From NCBI GenBank assembly GCA_011800805.1, contig MPNW01000057.1, positions 434,130 through 498,129 on the forward strand: a stretch of 64,000 bases of DNA, in the 5' to 3' direction. The notes under the pieces were generated by a model. It did not search any database, was not told the DNA's origin, and saw only the letters and a program-made list of their open reading frames with translations. How positions within the stretch are numbered: position 1 is the first letter of the stretch; each line of letters opens with the position of its first letter. The position numbers and the translations under genes were made by a program. This document shows, piece by piece, positions 32,720 to 43,299 of the stretch. Origin of the DNA: Hirudo medicinalis (lineage: Eukaryota > Annelida > Clitellata > Hirudinida > Hirudinidae).

Positions 32720-35700
32720 CTTATCGCTACACGACTTTCCATCTCATGATCTCCACGTTTTAGATACTCCTTAATTGTTTTAGAAATAACATGGGAGAGG
32801 GAAACAATCGTGCTAATGAAGTCAATGTGAGAACACAAATTAAATTGACATCAGTTAAACATAATTCAATTAAGAATAATTGAAGTACTTGGAAACGTAA
32901 ATTAGTTGAAGCAGTACAGTTTAATTATAATAACGGTTTTATTTAAAAACATTGGCTAGGTTATCACTCATTGAAATTTATCGATGTTGAAGCATTTAAA
33001 AACGTAAATGATTTGTTAATAACAAATCTAAGATACCACGTCCAACACTTTACAACAGAGTGGATCGTGAAATGGTTCAGCTCCCCAGTTACAGGAAGGA
33101 GTACAAAGTGTAACAATTACTACTTCCCGTTGTGGGAGCATCGTCCTGATCACCTTGATACGGAGTGCATTCCACCTGCTGTCATGATCATATGTATTTG
33201 AAATAACTATCTTTACACATTATTTCCCTTTTGATGTGAATTCATTACGTAAAATATTTAATGTACGGTGTGCTTATAAACGTATAATTTTATATTTCAG
33301 TTGAAATATGGCCTGATTAAATTACAAAATCATTATGTGAAACTGGAATATGTTGCGGATGCCTGCATAAATTAATTATCAACATGAAATGAATGGATAA
33401 TCATGGTGATGATGATGATGATGTTTAGAATTTCCTTGCGAACGGACCGAAAAGTTCGGATATGTCAGCGAAATAATGGTCATCTAACCTTGAGAACATT
33501 TACATTTTAAGAAGTTGTATTTTTTAAGAACACGTTTTTTTTTAACCCTTCCAAGTTTTGCTCTTTTAATTTTAAGTTGGTCACATCGTGGTAAACGAAT
33601 AATTCCTTTAAACGGATGGTTAATCAAGCATTTCGCCCTTATTTTCATCAAAATTGGATTCATATCCGATTCTCGACTCCAATTCCAAGGAGTCATTAAA
33701 AAAGTTATTATATAAATTATATAATAAGTATATAAATTAATAAATTATATTAAAGTATACAATAATTATATAAATTATAACAATTTCATTATTAAATTAA
33801 AACACAATTTTATGAATTTATTTATTATTAAATAATAATAATTATTAGCAATATTTACTATTAACAATTATAATAATAAGAATAATAATTGTTATTATAA
33901 TGTTGCAATACATCATCATTACGTTAATGTGTCTCAGAATAATATTTGCACTCCGCCTCACAATACACGGCTGCATCCAATGTTAGAAAATAAAATCTTT
34001 CAGATCAGCTCTATTCCAACCATCCCCTTGAATAAGTTCAATAGTTTGGCTCGAATAAGTTCCAGTCTGCTGAAACATCACAATGAAGGCATTACTGGCG
34101 TTTCTCTTGTCACTACATTAAAACATTTTGCCATCACCTTATTTCAATTAATTACAATAAAATCTATTCAAATAATGATATTAAAAGTTAATTTTCACTC
34201 ATTTATTTTTAAACGATTTTAATGCACTATTAAAAAAGTGTTATTTTCTTCCCAAATTGGATTCTTCAATTTTAAAAATAAACGATTAATGCCTACAAAA
34301 TCGTATTTTCAACCGTTACTCTCGAATATGAATTTCCATTCTTTTTTGTGATGAAAAATTTCGTCTGTGAAGGAGGTCGTTATAAGTTTCAATGAAATTG
34401 CAACGATTATGAATACTTTGAAAGTTCGCTAAATTGGTATAACTCAACGTAAAAGTATTTTTACAGCACAGAAGTCGTGCATCAATCAAACGCTTTCTTG
34501 CGAATCACCTATAAGATTTTTTAAATTTTTATTTTGTTTTAAGTTTGTTAAATGAACATTCTGCTTCATAAATATAACATTGCAATTCAGCTGCCAATCA
34601 GTGTTTTTAAATTTCATATATGACGAATTATTCGTCATTAATGCTTTTTGCATCCTGTTTGATACGCTGAGTAAATCATTTTATTACTCAATAAATTAAC
34701 GGTTTTTTTTTTATTCCACAGTCCTTCAACAACTTCTTGCTAATCAACTACTTTTCCATAAAAACGGACCCCTTGAGAAAGTGTGACATATTAGGTCTAA
34801 AAATAGCCTGTTAGCTCGTGAGACCAAGACTTCAGTAGAATCGATGCCTTCATAGTTTGTTATTCGGCCAGGGACAAGCAGTCACTTAGTGTTAATTTCA
34901 TTCACGTATAGTCGGAAAATGTTATATTTAACAAGTCTTGCTTTGAAGAGAAGTTTCTGTTAAGTGTCAAACTCTCTACACAAATTATGATCATTTCTCT
35001 AATTTCACTTTACAAAGTTGCATCCAATTTGAAGGGAAATTTCCAGTAATTGCAGCACGAGTCATAGTTATCTTTTAGATCTCACGTTTTTAGTGAATAA
35101 TTATTTCATTATTTTCAACAACCGAAAACTTCGAAAATCATGACAATTACTCGCTGTGGTTGCGGTCGAGGGAAACGCTTAATGGATGGAAATTCTCAAC
35201 AATCCCCCAAGATTATTACTTCTCTCTTGTTATTACAACAGACATTCTAAATTTATCCGAATAAAGTTGTATGTACTGCGCCCGATAATTGAATTGAAGC
35301 CTAATTGCTCCTACGATGGAGAGTGGTTTTGACAGCTGTTGAACAAATAATTCGACAACTTCGGTAATTTCGAGATAATTTATGATTTTAATATTTCAAA
35401 ATTCCTTCTCAAATCCGGAGTGAAAACCCGTCGAAGCTATTTTTGGGCGTCGGCAATGTTCAATGCTTGACTGAATGCCGTGTCAATTGCTATATTATTG
35501 TAGCGGTAGGTTTCTTGAACGTAAAACCAAAAGGCTAAAGCCACAGAATTTGTGCTGCGTCACAATATTAGTGTAAAACGAGGCTTATTTAAGGCATTAA
35601 GAGACCTGGCTCAGAGAGGCTTCGTGAAATTATCGACGACATCCTGTTAACTGAGTCATTGATAATTGGCACTACAATCCTCCTCTCCCAGTTTCATTTT

Positions 35701-35868
35701 GAATCTTCCCCCGTTGGCTGTCGAGGGTCAAGAAAAGTTTGAAAGGTAAATAGAAGTTTTCCTAATAGCTTGAAATGGCACTCGATTTCTCCATCAGTTG
35801 ACGCGAATACTTTGCCAACATTCATTGGAAACATTCCTTGACCAGGGACTCTAATTCATCAGGATTTG
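32720..35868. other. AT-rich intergenic region upstream of the ETS gene
   Basis: No gene recognised. There is a short gat repeat near 33405-33425 and A/T-only stretches at 33700-33900. The last kilobase is less AT-rich and may hold the ETS gene promoter. Small open frames here lack domain features. Confidence 0.4.
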
Positions 35869-38194
35869 ATGACGTCATCAGCAGGGGAAATGTTGTTGGG
35901 CGTCACCAACTCCTTCCAGTCTCCTTCTATGTCCATGTTCGACGTGTTCGAATCGTTTGAAAGCAGAAGTTCAGAAAGCGACAACAACATGAGCAACGAT
36001 TCATACAACTTCGCACAACTCGAACACGTCTCAAACCTCAAGCAGGAGTTTACAGATGATTCCTTCAGAACTTCTTTTGGTGAGTTGTTGTCATTTAATG
36101 TTAACTTTGACGATGATAATGGCGATGGCGATGACGATGGTAATAATGGTGAGTAAGAGTTAATATTTGGTAGATGCTGCTAGCTAATGAAATAGAAAAC
36201 ACTTCAAAATGAAATGTTTTCATGAAAAAATGAGCGAAGAAAGTCTTTTAGGAAAAATCAGGGAGCGAATGCCCTCCTCTCAAGGATTATTCACCCTCCT
36301 AAGGGGGGTTTCCAACTCCCATCGGGTTCAAGCAACCAGAAAACTAAATGCCAGGTGTTACGGTCTCAGCGCGTTGACTTGTGATCTATTTTTGTTCCCT
36401 TAGTAACTGTTGCCATCTCCTGACTTCTGTAGTGGTCTGTAAATGTCAAAGAAGTTACTTCAATTTGACCTTGGTAAAGCAAAAATAGGTCATCATAAGT
36501 CTTCCTTGGTAAAATCTGTAGCCTTGAAGGGGCATACACCTCGGCATACACATCAACATCCCCCAGTGACAAAATTCTGTATGCACATAATGATTGTTTA
36601 ATATTTAAATCGTGAGAACTGACAAGCAAGAAGTGTCAGCTAATTTCGGGAAACCCTTGGAAAAGTAAGAAAGTTAGAAGTCTTCCTGCCTTGAAAGTAA
36701 TAACTCAATAACGTTCTTGAATAAAAGAAGAAGGCATCGTATTTGGATTGTAAACTCAGTCCCATAATTGCTTGATACGCTTCAGTGGGACTTGAACGCA
36801 GATCAGAATGCAGCCTTTCAATGGGCACTTTTTATTGCTGTGCAGGTTGTAAGACGTGAGGTTATTCTCTTCAGAATCCGAAAATTCTCAGCTCTCTTGG
36901 GACAAAACTCCACAGGATCTCCTCAACGTGGACATTCTCGATTGGATGTACAACATCGACTCCTGCAGAAGAAATGACTTACCCGAGGTAAAATGTGAAC
37001 TCTTCAGACAGGACCAGGAGGAAGCACAACTCCACAAAATGACAAGAAGCGACTCAAACCCTTGTAACGTGACTGACCTGATGAAAGATTGTAAGTTTCA
37101 ATTCTTGAAGTCCACAAGCGAAAGATAAGTGAAAATAAATTTAAAATACTCTTTCGCAGACCACCTGGCTGATCTGATTGACATCAGTGAAATTGACGAA
37201 CACATAAGGGATAGCCTCAATATTGACTGTGAGTGAGTCATTTGACAATTTCTTATGAACGTGTGCCTTATTAATAATTAATTACTTTTAATTGAACACT
37301 TGATATGTTTTAAATTGTGTTTTATAATATTATTCGTCATTAATTTCTATTAAATCCAAGGATTTAATTCTAATAAACAAGTCATTGAAATATTCATTAA
37401 ATCAATCTATTTATTTGTAATTGCTTTTAAATAATTTGTTTTGTTTCAGACGAATATTTTGTCGATGATTGTCCAATGCTGCCTAACATATCGAGTTTCA
37501 TCAACCTTGTGAAGAACTTCTCAGCCCAATCCTCTTCGCTCCCTCAAAAAGTCACGCATCAATCAACAAGGATTCAACTTCAGGTACCTTCGCTTGTTCT
37601 TCGGTTGTCATGGAAGCCAAATTTGCCTCTATTTGTTGCTACGTTCGCAGATTGCCCCGAAAGTCCAACTGAAAATAGCAAGGTAAACAAAACACAACAC
37701 TCGACCGATAAGAAACACTTCGTCAAACGTCCAAAAAGTACGTGAGTTGGAAGGAGCGTTGATCGATTAAGCAGTAAATAAACGACCCTTACCTTTCAGA
37801 AACCAAGGCCACTCACCTGTGGAAGTTCATGCGTTCCCTATTGGACGATCCTACTTATAATCCCGCCTTCATCAGATGGGAGAACAAAGAGAAAGGAGTA
37901 TTTAGGATCGTACCTGGGCAGTCTAAGAACATCGCCAAACTCTGGGGGATAAAAAAGAATAATCCGACCATGACCTTCGATAAATTGAGTCGATCCCTGA
38001 GGTATACAATTTTCATTATCGATTTGTATTTATTTTATAAATTGAATAAAAAAAAAGAGTTGGATTTAAAAGCTGTTTCTGCTCAGGTGGTGCAGAGAAT
38101 ACGGCTTCCTTTCAAAAGTTCCGAGCAACGAAGGATTTCCAAAAAAACTCTGCTTCCGGTTCGGAGATCGAGCCATGGATTGGAATGGAAATTG
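35869..38194 (+). CDS. ETS-family transcription factor, ESE/ELF3-like, with a PNT-like region
   Basis: DNA-binding transcription factor. Blocks: 35869-36079 (Ser/acidic N-terminus; TTG just upstream is not the start), about 36855-37090 (WDKTPQDLLNVDILDWMYNI, resembling the start of a Pointed domain), 37160-37228, 37450-37737 (possibly with a small intron inside, 37584-37650), 37800-38001 and 38087-38194. The ETS domain spans the last two exons: THLWKFMRSLLDDPTYNP, RWENKEKGVFRI, KNIAKLWGIKKNNPTMTF, DKLSRSLR. The two Arg of the recognition helix are kept. Odd: the usual YYY after SRSLR is replaced by WCREYG, and the wing (VPSNEGFPKKLCFRFGD) has a few extra residues. ESE-type placement rests on the N-terminal PNT-like plus C-terminal ETS order and on THLWKF/WENKEKGVF. 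A CAG acceptor-like site lies six bases before the ATG. Poly(A) signal at 38299-38304. Confidence 0.85.
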
Positions 38195-38351
38195 AGGAAG
38201 TGTGGATCTGCTTTGCATTTCAGCAGGACTGTTACTTTATAGTCTTCAAAGTATTGAACAATCGTTTAAAAAGATTTTTATTCTTTTCAATTTATTTTAA
38301 TAAAGAGAGAAATAATGATTAAATAAACTTTAAAGCCACGTCAGTTCAATT

Positions 38352-38636
38352 TTATCCCCAAATTCGAATGGCGCTGTTGTCCCAAGACTTCTTGATTTCG
38401 TTTATGCCTTGATCGCCTGTCTTGACAAAGAATTCAGATATTGAGTTAGCTCTTTCTGGCATCTTTTCTAAATCTTCTCCGACAACTCTTTCCGAGAACT
38501 GGTCGTCGAACTCGGCACTTGGAAGTGGCAGATTGATGGAGAATCTTCCTTGTTCTGGACTCCATAACTTGGCCGATGTGTGATGAAGCACAATGAAGCA
38601 CATCAACAAAAGCACAAGACTTCTATTGTACTTCAT
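38352..38636 (-). CDS. Small secreted protein, family unknown
   Basis: A single-exon frame of 94 aa with a clear signal peptide (MKYNRSLVLLLMCFIVLHHT, cleavage expected after TSA). The mature part is about 70 aa and has no cysteine. It has an acidic centre (ERVVGEDLEKMPE) and an amphipathic C-terminal helix-prone region ending WDNSAIRIWG. It is not a recognised neuropeptide, toxin or antimicrobial family. There is no dibasic cleavage site before the C-terminal Gly, so an amidated peptide is unlikely though not excluded. The start at 38636 is chosen because the signal peptide begins there and a CAG lies one base upstream of the ATG. It is convergent with the ETS gene, 157 bp from its stop codon. 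It could be a lipid-binding or apolipoprotein-like peptide; this is a guess. Confidence 0.6.
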   Translation of the reverse strand: MKYNRSLVLLLMCFIVLHHTSAKLWSPEQGRFSINLPLPSAEFDDQFSERVVGEDLEKMPERANSISEFFVKTGDQGINEIKKSWDNSAIRIWG

Positions 38637-39325
38637 CCTGACGAATGCCTTCGATTGGAAGATCAACAACTCAGCGGGATTTATAGTTGCTGGAAGCTTC
38701 GTTAAACATTCTGTCCACATCCGAAGTTCCATGGAAAACTGTCACTAATAAGCGCCATCAATTTGACAAGCAGATGAAATGCTTTGCAGGAAAGCGATTT
38801 GCTTCAACTTTCTAATTTTAACGATGAAAAAAACGATTGAAAATTTGTTGTCGCAAATTATTTGCAAATATGTTTTTACGATTTCAATGTCGACAGCTAA
38901 TTTTTAGCGACACTCCATTAATGTAGGAAAAATAATCGACTATTGAGCAATATTTCAAAACAAACATCGGAGAATTACGGACACGAATTAATTCCAATGA
39001 AAGGAAGTTGAGTGATGGCAGAAAATAGCAGATGGATGAAAATAGCAGGTTATCAGGATATGAATCCAAAGACACGCCCTCACCAATGGAAATCGAGGAA
39101 AGAGATGATCCTGACCAATTGAAACCATTTATAAGTGTGCCAGATCCTTCAAACAAAGTGAAGCATGCAATGGAAAAGTTAATAAGGAGTTTTTATTCGT
39201 GGTTCGTTCGATTCCATAAATCATTTGGATGTGTTTCTTAAAAATTCGAATTTCATTCGATTTAAAAAATAATTCATTATTCCGTTTTCCTATAAAGTTG
39301 TCAAGTGTTGCTGTAATTCTAAAAA

Positions 39326-40845
39326 ATGAACTTGATATCGACGCATTCTGAGTTCTGTTTTGCAAACGGCGAACAATTGGTTAAGACGGAGGATTGCTTC
39401 AGTTCCACTAGAATGCCTCCAGCAACTTCGATACTGAACTTTTCCTCTCAATGCAATGCAGCTCCTTACCTGGTCAGGACAACTTTTGATCGGGACGACA
39501 TGAGTTCCTCTTCTCAGTCCCCATCGCCAGAAGCCTTTTCCTTGGGCTACCTGCCCAGCCTTCCGCAACATCTCTTGTTCCAAGGAGAAGCAGTTCAGAA
39601 TCAATATTTTAGCGAGCGAATTCTACCCACTCGTAACTTCGCCTCGAATCATTCCAGGGTTTCCGGTGATCAGATTTGTCCAAACTTCAAATCTGGAAAT
39701 GTTCCGAGGAAGGAACGAAGGAGGACTCACAATATCAACAGTGCCTTTTCAGCCCTCAGGAACTGCATTCCAAACGTGCCATCGGACACAAAACTGTCCA
39801 AAATCAAGACCCTACGCCTGGCAACCAGCTACATTTCATACCTCATGGATGTCCTCAGCAAAGATGATCCAAACTCTTGTGGATCTTTTAAGGCAGAAAT
39901 CGTTAAAAAATCAGAGACGAGACAAGAAAAGAAGAAAAGAGAAAATGAGGTTTGTCAGTTTCTCTTTCGTGAGTGTAAAAGATATTTTTAATGCCTGCAT
40001 GTCAACAGACTGTATATTATTTACAACCTCGTCTTGATCATTTATGCAATTATGTTAATTAATTAGCTATTCGGTGCACATATCGGTGTCTAACTTCAGC
40101 TGAATCAATGAACATATTACAAGAATTAAGAGTGAATAAAAGGGAAAAAGCTGGGAAAATTGTTGGATTAATGGAAGGTCGATAAAATGATAAATAAAAT
40201 GAAAATGCCCTCGGTGGCCCTTGACCCGTGACAGGTCCTAAAAGCAGGTTCTTCTCAATCATCGTTCAACGTTGTTCAGTGTCAGAGACCACTAAATAGC
40301 TCCATCCGAATTCACCACGACTTAACCACAATCGTTTTTAACAATTGAATTCTTTAAGTGACTTTGTTAAGTCTTGAATCATTTCTAATGAATCTTGTGA
40401 AATCACGTGCTATGAGAAGTAAGAAGTAACTGCCTGGAGACATGAGTCTTCAATATCTGATGCCCAACTGCGAGATAAACGCCATAGTGACACGATTAAC
40501 TCTTTGTTTCTCGAATGACAGAAAACAGAACTCAGTCTCCTCATCCAGGAAGATTTGAATGATTAGGGTTCAATATTTAATTCAGAATTTAGGTTTCCTT
40601 ATTTTCTTTCATTCCAGTGAAATATCATTACGTATTTAAATGTAAATTAATATAAAGCATTTGCCATTACCATTGTATTGAGTTACAATTCTCCTATCTA
40701 TGTCCAGGTCAAAGCGGAGACATTGAACGAAACAAGACCGAAAAAACCGAATAAAACTCCAAGAACTGGTTGGCCTCAACAAGTGTGGGCGGCAGAATTC
40801 AAATCCGACAAAACAGATTCACCCCGCCAAGCTGATCAATCTTGA
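39326..40845 (+). CDS. HAND: Hand bHLH transcription factor
   Basis: Two exons, 39326-39949 and 40708-40845, joined in phase by a GT-AG intron. Hand proteins are Twist-related bHLH regulators of heart and visceral or lateral mesoderm. Exon 1 has a Ser/Pro-rich N-terminus and the bHLH: basic region [18 protein letters not shown], loop [17 protein letters not shown], helix 2 [17 protein letters not shown], then a basic [14 protein letters not shown] segment. Exon 2 carries the diagnostic Hand C-terminal motif [13 protein letters not shown], found in HAND1/HAND2 and insect Hand. The Ser/Thr sites of helix 1 that are phosphorylated in vertebrate Hand are present in part (T in RRRTHNI, S in NSAFS). 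Total about 253 aa, close to family size. Poly(A) signal at 40937-40942. Confidence 0.95.
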
Positions 40846-40936
40846 TTTCTTCCTGAACTCAACATCTTCGCTTAATTTTTGATGAATCATTGTCTTGATT
40901 TGAAGAACTGCAACGCAATTGTCCGTGGTGTCTTTT

Positions 40937-40942
40937 AATAAA
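40937..40942 (+). terminator. Poly(A) signal of Hand
   Basis: AATAAA about 92 nt after the Hand stop codon. Confidence 0.5.
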
Positions 40943-40949
40943 TCTTTCA

Positions 40950-42980
40950 GTTATTTCGAGTTCAGGCGACGCTTGAGAATTTGATTGAGTTTCTTGATGA
41001 CCTAATTTTAGAAGGATTTTAACGGCTGATGCTTCGAAGAATGTTCAGTGTCAGAGCAGATGCTACGATTGGATTAACTCAGTTACGTGGCTGTGTGGTC
41101 TCCAATTAACGGAGCGATTGAAAATAAATCAATTCCATGCAAACATGAATCAAAAAGAAAGTCATCGAGTCAGTTAGGATCAGGACCAAATGCAATAAAT
41201 CATCTTCAACCGCGTCACTGTCTGAGAAACGTGGAGCATCAAACTCTTACATGACAAAATCTTACATGACCAGAGGGCACTTTCTCTTTTGAGTGGACAC
41301 GTCTCTGTCTCACTTTGATGGCAGTGGGAAGAAGCATCGTTGCGAAAACACTGTTTACACAATACTCCATCGGAGCAAAGAGTTTCAAAGAATCTTAGCA
41401 TGTGGCAAACTTTCAAAGCTGCAATCATCTCGCGAAAGTAAACTTTGATACTGATTCGCGTTGGCTCGATTCTCGCAGGCCTTGTCTCTCGAAGATCTCA
41501 TCAAAGAAGTAGACGCAATGAAGCGGTTGGAAGGCACTAAGATAAACTTTGCACGATATTACGGCCGATCCTTAAGCTTAATTGTTCAGCAAGCGGAGGA
41601 TGGGATGATGGATGTGGAGTAGCGAGGGGCTGTTTTAATGGGTGCTCATGGGAGATCTGGCAAAGTTTATACAATAAATGGAGATTATAAACAAATTTTG
41701 TTTCCATTCAATCCGTTAGTAGTAGGACCAATTTATCTTATCATTTAGACGTTCCCGATAATTGGCACGATGAAAGATAATTCTAATAACCTTCGACTAC
41801 CGGTACAACCTGCTCCTGTGACACAACAGCAGCAACAACAACAACGACAACAATAACTGGACTCAAAAACACCTGTCAACTGACCGAACAATTCTTTTTC
41901 TAAAGTAAACATTTCACGTCTTGGCCCTCATTTCATCATAACCCAACATTTATATGTCCAACATTTTGTGCATTGAACTTATATATGTCTAGTCATTACA
42001 TCCACATTCAATTCCATTAATACTTACCATGTGCTTCAATTCAAGTCATAAATTCTCTTTCCATGCAGGATGGTTACGACCCGTGGCCAACATTTGTCAT
42101 GTCTTCTTCTCATTGAGTTGTTCGATCATACCAAAGTTCACGTGCAATCGCCATCAGGATTTTGCTTCTTAAACTTAATGTCTTTAATTCAAATGAATGA
42201 TTTGATTTATTAATATATGATAAATTAATTATTTTTTAGTTTAATAAAATTCTTTTTACTTCTTCACCACTGAATCGGTTTGTTCTTAAGACCATCAATA
42301 AATGAGAATCATCATCATCACTCGTTCGTTTCTCAAGGGAGAAGTTGATTCTTTCATCCGACATTTGTAAATACCCGAATCTCATTTGAATGTCTTCTTC
42401 AGAATAAATGTTTACATGTCGCACCTTCCCAATAGGTTAGCAACAATAGCAGTAAACAAACAATGATTTGAACGTAGTATTTGGAAATGGAATCTTGTTG
42501 AAGCATCGTTATTAATTTTTATAAATTGTTTTTCTGCAGTTATTGAATGAGGTGCACATTAAAACAAGTATGAAGTCTCAAATAAATTATCTCAACTAAT
42601 GAAGACATTACTTACAAGCAGTGAATTTTTACAAATATTTCACTGGGGTTGCCCAACAGCCAGGTGTGCATCAGCCCAATTTTTTTGCTTTTGCTTTTCC
42701 ATGACCTTGTAAGTGTGCATCCCACCATCCCACCCCCTAAGTAGGGGAGCAGCCTTTGGGGGTGGGGTGAAGACCCCAGCAGGGTGATAAATAAATCCAT
42801 TCTTACAAGTTTCAGGAATTTGATGCCTAAAGATTATATAAATTATTATATTTAGATAAAAATGCATATAATGTAAAGTTTTCACTCCGTCCCGGTGAAT
42901 TACCGACAGTACCAGTGATTTTAAGTTGGCGACTAATTGTGTCATTACTATTATAAATATTATTCGTATTTAGAGGATCT
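40950..42980. other. Intergenic region downstream of Hand
   Basis: No gene recognised. A short CAG/CAA run lies near 41828-41850, and a GC-richer patch at about 42640-42790 has no identifiable frame and could be a decayed repeat. The region may contain Hand regulatory DNA, but nothing in the sequence alone shows this. Confidence 0.4.
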
Positions 42981-42984
42981 TATA

Positions 42985-43135
42985 AGCGCTTTAGGATAGT
43001 GGCACTACTTAATCGCTCTATAGTTTATATAGCGCCCTACCGAAGGTGCTCCCTGGCGATGCAAGCTGGGAAAACGAAACATTACAACCCTTGCCAGTAA
43101 TGCCGCATGCAGGAACTAACCTGCGCGCCAAAAGG
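42985..43135 (+). repeat. Dispersed repeat family R1, copy b
   Basis: Shares with 24565-24755 the series aatcgctct, tttatatagcgccc, gctccctgg, gcaagctggg, acgaaacattacaa and gccgcatgcaggaa. Same orientation as copy a. Confidence 0.7.
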
Positions 43136-43145
43136 TTCTTAGAGA

Positions 43146-43287
43146 CTGCAGGAAGTTCATGAGCAACAGAGTTGTGGAGGATTGGAATGTGATTCTTCCG
43201 TATGTGGTGACGGCCCGCACATCATCTTTATTTAAGTCATTACTGAATGGGTTTTATAGAAACAGTCTGTCAGAATTTAATGTTTAA
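43146..43287 (+). mobile_element. LINE ORF2 C-terminal fragment
   Basis: The frame reads CRKFMSNRVVEDWNVILPYV, then VTARTSSLFKSLLNGFYRN, and ends at a stop. This is the typical C-terminus of CR1/L2-type reverse transcriptase proteins (FFSNRVVxxWNxLPxxVVxAxSxxxFKxxLD). Only the last 47 or so codons are present, as expected for a 5'-truncated LINE insertion. Confidence 0.75.
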
Positions 43288-43299
43288 CTAATTAGATTT

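Noticed and set aside
33400..33425. Short gat repeat
   Set aside because: Simple repeat of about seven units with no further structure.
36209..36403. Small frame in the first ETS intron
   Set aside because: No splice sites that fit the ETS reading frame and no motif.
38352..38636. Idea that the small secreted protein is an amidated neuropeptide
   Set aside because: It ends in Gly, but there is no dibasic cleavage site defining a peptide and no match to a known neuropeptide family, so it was kept only as an orphan secreted protein.
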